Source: Scatosoma sp045632265 (GTDB taxonomy: Bacteria; Bacillota; Clostridia; Christensenellales; Borkfalkiaceae). Taken from it: a stretch of 64,000 nucleotides of DNA. The translations under genes and the position numbers were made by a program. Shown one piece after another: positions 58,332 to 64,000 of this stretch. The DNA lies in assembly GCA_045632265.1 (NCBI GenBank), contig JAZQWG010000030.1, positions 24,967 to 88,966 on the forward strand, read 5' to 3'. The notes below the pieces were generated by a model. The model was not told the DNA's origin and ran no database searches. It was given only the letters and a program-made list of their open reading frames with translations. Numbering within the stretch: the stretch's first letter is position 1; every line of letters begins with the position of its first letter.

Positions 58332-59090
58332 TTAGTCGAGCATTGCCGCTTCGTCGCTGTCTTCAAAATTTTCGTATTGATGACAAAATTCTGCGAAAAC
58401 TTCGTCCAAAAGTTGTTCGTCTTCCAAGGGCAACAATTCGCCTGCTTCTTCGTTAAGACGGAAGATAACCACTTCGTCTTCTTCCTCTTCCGATTCGGGT
58501 TCAGCCTTTTGGAATACGCAATACATATCCTTGCGATATTCAATCGTTGCGATGTGGTAGTATTTTTCTACGTTCCCTTCATCGTCTTCAAGTTCGATAA
58601 TGCGTTCTTCTTCCATTTCGTCCAATTCTTCCATCATTTCTTCTTTCATTTCTTGTTCCTTCCTTTCTTTGATTTTTTCACGCTGCAAATAGCTTTCTAA
58701 AATGTACGATGCGGCGATAGAATCTATCGTTTTCTTTCTATCTTCCCGCTTTACCCCGCCGACGATTTGCGTTTCACGCGCTTGCATGGTCGTAAACCGT
58801 TCGTCTTCAAGCACGATAGGAATATCCGTTTTCGTTTTCAACGCCTCGATAAAATCTTGCGTCTTTTGCGTTTGCACGCTGTCCGTGCCGTCGAAATTGA
58901 CGGGCATACCGCATACGATTACACCTACGCCACGATCTTTGGCTATCTTTGCCAACGCTTCTACGTCCGTCCAAAAACGGTGCGTACGGAAATACGTTTC
59001 GCAAGGCATTGCGTATTCGTTAAACGGGTCGGAAATCGCCACCCCTATTCTCTTGTCGCCTATGTCAAAGGCTATCGCTCGCTTTTTCAT
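58332..59090 (-). CDS. ruvX: RuvX/YqgF nuclease fused to a DUF1292 domain
   Basis: The 252-residue frame has a full YqgF RNase H fold at residues 1-145: FDIGDKRIGVAISD, a central CGMPVNFDG and DERFTTMQA, with acids in the expected places. This is the Holliday-junction resolvase/pre-16S RNA nuclease family. A Lys/Glu linker joins it to a DUF1292 (YrzB-like) domain with IELEDDEGNVEKYYHIA. In B. subtilis these are neighbouring genes; here they are one frame. An ATG at 58649 with AAGGAAGG 8 bases upstream could also make the 105-residue DUF1292 part alone. The ATG at 59090 stands 6 bases after an extended -10; a TTG start at 59108 is possible. Confidence 0.85.
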   Translation of the reverse strand: MKKRAIAFDIGDKRIGVAISDPFNEYAMPCETYFRTHRFWTDVEALAKIAKDRGVGVIVCGMPVNFDGTDSVQTQKTQDFIEALKTKTDIPIVLEDERFTTMQARETQIVGGVKREDRKKTIDSIAASYILESYLQREKIKERKEQEMKEEMMEELDEMEEERIIELEDDEGNVEKYYHIATIEYRKDMYCVFQKAEPESEEEEDEVVIFRLNEEAGELLPLEDEQLLDEVFAEFCHQYENFEDSDEAAMLD

Positions 59091-59096
59091 GACATC

Positions 59097-59104
59097 ATTA
59101 TAGC
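59097..59104 (-). promoter_or_regulatory. Extended -10 of a probably leaderless ruvX transcript
   Basis: TGCTATAAT on the minus strand ends 6 bases before the ATG at 59090, so the A of ATG would be close to +1. No ribosome site serves this ATG. Confidence 0.5.
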
Positions 59105-59146
59105 ACAATTATCCCCCGCCGTCTATCGTTTCGCGCATTTTTCTTT

Positions 59147-59189
59147 CGTATATTCTAAAAAATTTTATCACATACTGTTTTCGTGATAA
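59147..59189 (+). promoter_or_regulatory. Promoter region of the YtxH-like gene, possible SigG site and palindrome
   Basis: CGTATA (59147-59152), 18 bases, CATACTG (59171-59177) resembles a SigG promoter. TTATCAC / GTGATAA (59165-59171 and 59183-59189) forms a palindrome with an 11-base spacer around it. Confidence 0.35.
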
Positions 59190-59216
59190 GAGCGGTTTGC
59201 TCTTTAGGAGGGAATT

Positions 59217-59453
59217 ATGGAAAAATTTGCTTTCGGCGTGCTTGTGGGCGGAATGCTGGGTGCGCTGCTCGTTGCCAACAATAATAAAATGCGTACGCTT
59301 GTCAAAAAGGCGCAAGCGGAATCGCAAGAAAAACTGCGCTCGTTTATGGACGAGAAAATGGATATGATGGAAGAAGGTTTAGATAAGCTTACGCAAAAAG
59401 CGGAAGAAACGACGGATAAAGCGAAAAATAAGCTTTCCAAAAAACAAGCGTAA
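59217..59453 (+). CDS. YtxH-like small membrane protein
   Basis: The 78-residue protein has an N-terminal membrane helix with small residues (FAFGVLVGGMLGALLVA) and a basic-acidic amphipathic helix rich in Lys, Glu and Ala, the YtxH/general stress pattern. AGGAGG lies 6 bases before the ATG. It is divergent from ruvX. Function of the family is poorly known; a stress or envelope role is usual. Confidence 0.75.
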   Translation: MEKFAFGVLVGGMLGALLVANNNKMRTLVKKAQAESQEKLRSFMDEKMDMMEEGLDKLTQKAEETTDKAKNKLSKKQA

Positions 59454-59469
59454 AGCGTCTATCCAAAGG

Positions 59470-59504
59470 AAAAGCGAGCCGATGTTTTTCGGCTCGCTTT
59501 TTTA
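59470..59504. terminator. Bidirectional terminator
   Basis: AAAAGCGAGCCGA / TCGGCTCGCTTTT, between the YtxH-like gene (+) and the Myb-like gene (-). Confidence 0.85.
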
Positions 59505-60152
59505 TGCGTTTTTCTCAGCGGCTTGTCGAAGTCTTTCGTTTTCTTCTCGTAAGCGTTCGTTTTCTTCTTTTAAGGTTTTGGCAAGTCTATCGTAAAGTGC
59601 GTTGATTTCGTTTTCCAAACGACGGCGCAAAAAGCTTTTATCAGGTACGTTATCCACCTTTCCCAACCGTTCAGTCCCCATACGTGTGTATTTTTGCACC
59701 TTTTTCGCCTCTTCCATCAAGCCCATTTCTATTGCAAGCGCTTCAATCCGCTCGGGCGATTTTTTCAACGTGTTGCGGTATTTGTTTTGCAAACGAAGCA
59801 TCAATTTATCGTCCCCGCTTGCCAAGTTGTAAATTGCCCGCCGCACGGAAAAACCTTTGCTCTTTTCCAACAAAATACTTTTCAACGCTTGCGTCGTTTC
59901 TTCTTCCGTAAATTCCTTAATCTTTTCCACGCTCAAAAACGAGCCGTCCAACAGCTTGACGATACGCTCGTCCTTCTTCTCGTTTTTCATCAGCGCATAG
60001 TAATAATTACGTACACTTCCCTTTGCTCTGCCCCGCGCCAAACCGTAGCTTTCAAATAGGTAGGTAAGCGTTTTGCCCTTGCTTTTGCCTTCTTTGATAT
60101 ATTCGACAAGCGTCCTTGCTTCTTCTTCCGTATAACCGTTGATTTTGTTCAT
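59502..60152 (-). CDS. Myb/SANT-like DNA-binding protein with coiled-coil tail
   Basis: The 216-residue protein opens with a helical domain, YTEEEARTLVEYIKEGKSKG, followed by a Lys-rich turn and GRAKGSVRNYYYAL, which looks like a Myb/RsfA-type DNA-binding fold. A second helical part follows (residues 65-145), then a basic middle and a C-terminal leucine-zipper-like coil (ENERLREENERLR). GGAGG stands 7 bases before the ATG, and the longer frame has no site. A role as a sporulation-type transcription factor is possible but unproven. Confidence 0.6.
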   Translation of the reverse strand: MNKINGYTEEEARTLVEYIKEGKSKGKTLTYLFESYGLARGRAKGSVRNYYYALMKNEKKDERIVKLLDGSFLSVEKIKEFTEEETTQALKSILLEKSKGFSVRRAIYNLASGDDKLMLRLQNKYRNTLKKSPERIEALAIEMGLMEEAKKVQKYTRMGTERLGKVDNVPDKSFLRRRLENEINALYDRLAKTLKEENERLREENERLRQAAEKNA

Positions 60153-60245
60153 AATAACACCTCCATAGGGATAAGTTTGCCTTGTAATTATTGACAAAAT
60201 TACTCTTTTTATACTTTTTTGCGAAAAAAAAGAATATAGTATCGT

Positions 60246-61160
60246 ATGAAAGTGTATTTTTTATCCGCGCAGCCTTGCGCTTTGAGTTTGAACGGCGCTT
60301 TTTTCGGCGTTTGCGACCATTTTGAACGGTTTGCGGAAGTTTCCCTATCCGACAACGTGTACGCACAGTTTTCCCCCGCAAACGCACAGCCTATCGGGTG
60401 CTTTTTATCCCCCGAAATCCGCTTTAACCCCCCAAACGGGTTTGAAATTTACCTTCTTCCCGACGGTTTAGCCCTTTACGCGCGTGACTTTCCCCCGCGC
60501 GATTTTACTTTGTCCGTGTGCGCGCAAGAACGAAAGGACGACATGCTCGTCACTTTGTTTAAGCAAGGAAACTTGCAACTTTCCATAGAAAAGGGCGGGC
60601 AACTGCTCGTTTTGCCCGTGGCAAACGCCTTTGAAAACGCAAAAATTTCCTTTGCGGAAAATTTTGTCCTTTTGCATACGAAAAACCGTCTTGCGCTCTA
60701 TTCTTTGACGGGTAAGTGCGTATTCAACGAAGAAATCGTCGATTTTTCCATCGAAAAAGATACGCTCAACGCAACCATGCCCCTATCAAACAGCTTAGGG
60801 CGGGTGGCAAAATGCACGTTTGCCTTGCAAGAAAACGAGTGCGTGCGTACAAACGTTTCGCTGATACAAGTATGCGATGAAAAGGGAAATACGGATAAGG
60901 AAAGCGTGGAAAATTCTCTTCTCCCTTTCGCCTTTTTTGAAAGCGTTCTATTAGGCGTAGATTACACCCCCTTTCTATCCCCCGCCCTTGTGGATAAAGC
61001 GGATAGTTTGCTTGCTTTTTTAGGGAATTTCGTTGCCGTTGCCCCTACGAATAAAGCGGGGACGATCGCACTGGTGAGAAGAAAGAAGGAAGGGCTGTAT
61101 GAAGTGAGTCATTACGCCGTGGAAATAAAGGACGGGAAAATCGTCGATATTAAGGGATAA
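60246..61160 (+). CDS. Unrecognised beta-rich protein
   Basis: The 304-residue protein starts MKVYFLSAQPCALSLNG; I do not recognise the family. The chain shows many short beta strands, no signal peptide and no membrane span. The ATG follows TATAGT by 5 bases with no ribosome site, so a leaderless transcript is possible, but the -35 is unclear. It diverges from the Myb-like gene and is followed by a small gene with its own promoter. Confidence 0.7.
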   Translation: MKVYFLSAQPCALSLNGAFFGVCDHFERFAEVSLSDNVYAQFSPANAQPIGCFLSPEIRFNPPNGFEIYLLPDGLALYARDFPPRDFTLSVCAQERKDDMLVTLFKQGNLQLSIEKGGQLLVLPVANAFENAKISFAENFVLLHTKNRLALYSLTGKCVFNEEIVDFSIEKDTLNATMPLSNSLGRVAKCTFALQENECVRTNVSLIQVCDEKGNTDKESVENSLLPFAFFESVLLGVDYTPFLSPALVDKADSLLAFLGNFVAVAPTNKAGTIALVRRKKEGLYEVSHYAVEIKDGKIVDIKG

Positions 61161-61223
61161 AAGTGAAAGAATATTTTTCCAAGGAAAAACAGCGGAAAAA
61201 AATGAAAATACCCTATCGAAAAC

Positions 61224-61252
61224 TTGACATAAGCGTTTTTTTCGTTTACAAT
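61224..61252 (+). promoter_or_regulatory. SigA promoter of the 76-residue gene
   Basis: Perfect TTGACA (61224-61229), 17 bases, TACAAT (61247-61252). Confidence 0.8.
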
Positions 61253-61286
61253 TATGTTGCGAAATTTGAAAAAGGAGAAAACGGAT

Positions 61287-61517
61287 ATGAAAAAAGTTAT
61301 TTGCAAGAAGGAATATGATACGGAAACGGCGGAAATCATTAAGAAAGTGACGTTTGGCTACTACGGCTGTGCGGACGGTTGGGAAGAAACCCTTTACAAA
61401 ACGCCCACCGGTTTTTATTTCCTTTACACCAACGGCGGTGCGGAATCGAAATACACGAAAGAAAAGATTACCCGCATGAGCAAAGTAAGAGCAACCGCTT
61501 GGGTTGAAAACAACTAA
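61287..61517 (+). CDS. Small conserved-looking protein
   Basis: The 76-residue soluble protein starts MKKVICKKEYDTE. A Gly/Tyr/Trp-rich middle (GYYGCADGWEETLY) and a YFLYTNGGAESKY strand suggest a compact beta fold. Similar short proteins occur in Firmicutes and their mobile elements; no function known to me. AAAGGAG lies 9 bases upstream; its promoter and terminator frame a single gene. Confidence 0.7.
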   Translation: MKKVICKKEYDTETAEIIKKVTFGYYGCADGWEETLYKTPTGFYFLYTNGGAESKYTKEKITRMSKVRATAWVENN

Positions 61518-61555
61518 GCAAAACCCTTGTTGTTGCAAAACGAAATCAACACACC

Positions 61556-61588
61556 AAAAAAGACTGTGGAAAACCCACAGTCTTTTTT
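61556..61588 (+). terminator. Terminator of the 76-residue gene
   Basis: AAAAAAGACTGTGG / CCACAGTCTTTTTT stem with T run. Confidence 0.85.
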
Positions 61589-61596
61589 ATTTTTTT

Positions 61597-61632
61597 GTCA
61601 TTGCGAGCCAACAAAGTTGGCGCGGCAATCCT
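61597..61632 (+). repeat. GTCATTGCGAG...GGCAATCC repeat, copy 2
   Basis: GTCATTGCGAG, inner CCAACAAAGTTGG hairpin, GCGGCAATCCT. It lies between the two convergent genes. Confidence 0.6.
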
Positions 61633-61635
61633 CTT

Positions 61636-62628
61636 TTACCAAGCCGTTGCTACGCCGTCAACGTAGTGCCAGTAATTGCCGTCCGTCATTTCCGTTCCCG
61701 AATAGATATATTTCGTTGCGCTCGTCAAATAGTTTTCCACCCAGTTATTGCTCGTGCCCGTGTAGAAAACTTTGGTGATTTGCGCACCATAGAAAGGATA
61801 CGAACCGAAGGTGACCAAATCGCTGATGACAATCGATTTCAAATTTACGCAATTGTAGAAAGCGGAATCACCTACGTGTCTTACGCTGTAATCAAATTTC
61901 ACCATTTCCAAATCTTCGCAATTTTGGAACGCCGAACCGCCAACCGATTCGCAGTCTAATTCCACGTATTTCAATGCTTTAGAATTTACAAAAGCCTTAT
62001 TCCCAAGCATATCGCATACGATTTTCGCCGTTTCCAAGTATTCGCTGTCCGCAAAAGCTTCCATTGCAATCCCTTCTACCCCACCAGGCGTGACGAATTC
62101 TTTATCCGGCTTGCCAAGCGCGTATTGCAACAAGTACGAGCCACTCTTGGTGTACAAGTTGCCGTCTATATCCTTAAACGACTGGTTGTTATCCGATACG
62201 TCGATATTTGTAAGCGACGTGCAACGCATGAACACTCTTTCGCCGATGTCCGACACGCTCTTGCCGATAACAACGCTCGTCAAACCAAAACAATCGTGGA
62301 AAGCGTCGCTGCCTATCATTTCTACGTTGTCGCCGATAACGATACTCGTGATGCCGCCGTTGTTAAATGCGTGCGCCGCAATCTTTTGCACGGGCTTGCC
62401 TTCGTAGTTGTTAGGCACTACGATATCCGTTTGCGTACATTCGCCGATACCTTTCAAGCTGTAATACGTACCGTCGTCGCTCAATTCGTATTCAAGACCA
62501 ACGGAGCCCGTTTCTTCACCGCTGCCTGCCCCGTCACCGTCGTCGCCACTTTTATCGCACGCTACAAAAGCAATGCTTGCAAATGCCGTCGTCACAGCAA
62601 GCAAGCCTACAAGCCATTTATTTTTCAT
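61636..62628 (-). CDS. BspA-type leucine-rich-repeat lipoprotein
   Basis: The 330-residue protein has lipobox FVAC (Cys24), a Gly/Asp/Ser linker, then LRR_5 repeats with phrases such as SDAFHDCFGLTSVVIG, ERVFMRCTSLTNIDVS and SAFYNCVNLKSIVISD. Such proteins sit on the outer face of the membrane and bind other cells or surface ligands. The start at 62628 has AAGGAGG 9 bases upstream; the longer frame lacks the signal peptide. Monocistronic, with a terminator from its upstream neighbour. Confidence 0.9.
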   Translation of the reverse strand: MKNKWLVGLLAVTTAFASIAFVACDKSGDDGDGAGSGEETGSVGLEYELSDDGTYYSLKGIGECTQTDIVVPNNYEGKPVQKIAAHAFNNGGITSIVIGDNVEMIGSDAFHDCFGLTSVVIGKSVSDIGERVFMRCTSLTNIDVSDNNQSFKDIDGNLYTKSGSYLLQYALGKPDKEFVTPGGVEGIAMEAFADSEYLETAKIVCDMLGNKAFVNSKALKYVELDCESVGGSAFQNCEDLEMVKFDYSVRHVGDSAFYNCVNLKSIVISDLVTFGSYPFYGAQITKVFYTGTSNNWVENYLTSATKYIYSGTEMTDGNYWHYVDGVATAW

Positions 62629-62700
62629 AGATACAAGCCTCCTTGTTCGTGTGTTTATCCTATCACATTTTTCCGCCGTTGTCAATAGCTTTTTCAATAA

Positions 62701-62726
62701 AAAACACACCGCTTATGCGGTGTGTT
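62701..62726 (-). terminator. Terminator of the cyclophilin gene
   Basis: AAACACACCGC / GCGGTGTGTTT with TTAT loop. Confidence 0.85.
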
Positions 62727-62738
62727 TGATTTTGCTTA

Positions 62739-63578
62739 TTAGGTTTTGGTAATCTTGACCGATTTGATTACTACGGGCGATGCCAACACGTTGTAGGTTG
62801 CCGTGTGGTTGCTTTCGCCAACGTACGCATCGTCTTCGTCGATGTTCAACGTAAATTCTTCCTTGCCGTCTTCGTTATCGGTAAGGTAGTTCGTGATTGC
62901 CGTCTTCAAGCTTTCAAGCGTTTCTACGTCGTCTTCGTCCAACGTTGCAAACGTGCAGTATTTCGTGTTCGATTTTTCCGTCGTGGTGAGCGAGATAAAG
63001 AATTGCGACGTTGCGCTGTTTTCCTTATAATCACGCATCAATCTGCCTTCCGTGTCGGGGTGTTGCACGGAAACACGGTCTTCGTTCGATTTCTTGTCCG
63101 TGTAGAACATGGTAAGCGAGCCAAACGTTTCTTTCAACGCTTCGCCCTTTTCCCATTCGAAATGGTTGTCGGAGAATTCGCCGCAAAGGTTGTAGGTTGT
63201 TACGTCGTCTTCCGTGTAAACGCTTACAGGGAAGTTTTCATAATTCTTCACCACGTCGTAATACTTCTTGTACACCAAGCCGCCGTTGTTTTCTTCGTTT
63301 GCATCATAAGAGTATGCACCCGTGTACATTCTATCGTCAGCATAGTTATGCACGCAAAGATTCGTGTAGTATTCTTCTTCCACAAGTTTCAAGAAGTGCG
63401 CCGTCGTTGCGGGCGTCAACTTTCTCGACATAGAATAGTTCAATTCGTAATCCTTTCCTTCAAAAGAGATCACGATGCAAACTTCAGGGTGCGCCGTTTC
63501 GCACGCCGTCATCATACCAACGCCGCCAACAACTGCCGTCGTCGCTAAAATACTGCTAATCAACCTTTTAAGTTTCAT
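62739..63578 (-). CDS. Cyclophilin-like peptidyl-prolyl isomerase lipoprotein
   Basis: The 279-residue protein has lipobox MTAC (Cys26), followed by a cyclophilin fold: LTPATTAHFLKLVEEEYYTN, GSLTMFYTD and NSATSQFFISL, then CTFATL in place of the usual VFG strand. It likely helps proteins fold outside the membrane. The catalytic Arg and Trp of classical cyclophilins cannot be placed with confidence, so activity may be weak; a large insert lies between residues 75 and 150. GGAG lies 7 bases before the ATG. Confidence 0.8.
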   Translation of the reverse strand: MKLKRLISSILATTAVVGGVGMMTACETAHPEVCIVISFEGKDYELNYSMSRKLTPATTAHFLKLVEEEYYTNLCVHNYADDRMYTGAYSYDANEENNGGLVYKKYYDVVKNYENFPVSVYTEDDVTTYNLCGEFSDNHFEWEKGEALKETFGSLTMFYTDKKSNEDRVSVQHPDTEGRLMRDYKENSATSQFFISLTTTEKSNTKYCTFATLDEDDVETLESLKTAITNYLTDNEDGKEEFTLNIDEDDAYVGESNHTATYNVLASPVVIKSVKITKT

Positions 63579-63717
63579 ATCTTTTCTCCACTTTCCACTT
63601 ATAGTGGAATTTCTTATTACTTCTATATTTTATCGTTTATTTCCCTTTCCGTCAAGCGTTTTTTTGTATTTTCTTCACTTTTTTATTTCTTTTAGCTCGC
63701 TATTTGCCTATCCCCCT

Positions 63718-63763
63718 ACCATGTATGCGTTGAAATACGCCTATTTTCAACACGTACATGCCC
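63718..63763. repeat. Dispersed palindromic element, copy 3
   Basis: CATGTATGCGTTGAAATA pairs with TATTTTCAACACGTACATG; the right arm matches copies at 8178 and 14701. Confidence 0.55.
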
Positions 63764-63859
63764 TCTTGCTTTTATTTCACCCCATACATGGTGTCGCCAT
63801 TTACATATTTGCAACTTAAAAAATAAGCAAAACTAATACGCCAACGTAAAGAAAAAAAC

Positions 63860-63891
63860 AAAAACGACTTGTTCGTTGGAACAAGTCGTTT
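63860..63891 (-). terminator. Terminator of the rRNA operon
   Basis: AAACGACTTGTTC / GAACAAGTCGTTT with GTTG loop, followed by a T run on the minus strand, directly after the 5S gene. Confidence 0.85.
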
Positions 63892-63901
63892 CGTTTTGAA
63901 A

Positions 63902-64000
<99 letters not shown>

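Overview
The window looks like a chromosome segment of a Gram-positive bacterium of the class Clostridia (Bacillota). The evidence is spoVT of endospore formers, consensus SigA promoters (TTGACA-N17-TATAAT, often with an extended TGCTATAAT), strong AGGAGG ribosome sites, many lipoproteins with a lipobox and no outer-membrane genes, gyrB-gyrA, a ppx-maf-mreB cluster and ruvX next to DUF1292. A gut glycan degrader is likely, but genus and family are inference only.

Layout. 1-3.2 kb: tail of an AraC regulator, then a CoA-disulfide reductase/rhodanese gene and an aldo/keto reductase. 3.4-6.6 kb: two unrecognised paralogues whose promoters share the same direct-repeat operator. 6.7-7.4 kb: tRNA-Leu and three tandem modules, each made of a tRNA-Leu 3' end plus a terminator. 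7.6-19.6 kb: core genes (spoVT, a CvpA-like membrane protein, glnS, fhs, glyS, gyrA, gyrB). 19.9-23.7 kb: an AT-rich accessory island with a WYL regulator, a PD-(D/E)XK nuclease, a Cys-rich 63-residue protein, a 35-residue peptide and a DnaB-like ATPase. Three of its promoters carry the same palindrome. Converging on the island is a minus-strand transcript whose reading frame restarts after in-frame TAA codons. 23.8-28.2 kb: mreB, maf, ppx and two half-size TauE/SafE genes separated by a hairpin repeat. 28.4-38.5 kb: a large two-anchor surface lipoprotein, an RsmF-like methyltransferase, a DEDDh exonuclease, serS and a CtpE-like P-type ATPase.

38.5-58.1 kb is a glycan-use locus: cytoplasmic GH20 hexosaminidase, an ABC importer (two permeases and a binding protein, no ATPase), a lipoprotein glycosidase-like enzyme, a divergent AraC regulator, two very large secreted multi-domain proteins of 1949 and 1456 residues with a 47-residue acidic protein between them, and an SGNH esterase. 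The likely flow is binding and cutting of a glycan at the surface, import of oligosaccharides, and release of N-acetylhexosamine inside. 58.3-64 kb: a RuvX-DUF1292 fusion, a YtxH-like protein, a Myb-like protein, small unknowns, an LRR lipoprotein, a cyclophilin lipoprotein, and the 3' end of a 5S rRNA. The rest of that rRNA operon lies beyond the right edge.

All function calls come from reading motifs and translated sequence; no database search was possible. The strongest candidates for something new are the island at 19.9-23.7 kb, the restart-ORF transcript at 23.2-23.7 kb, and the paralogue pair with the shared promoter at 3.4-6.6 kb.
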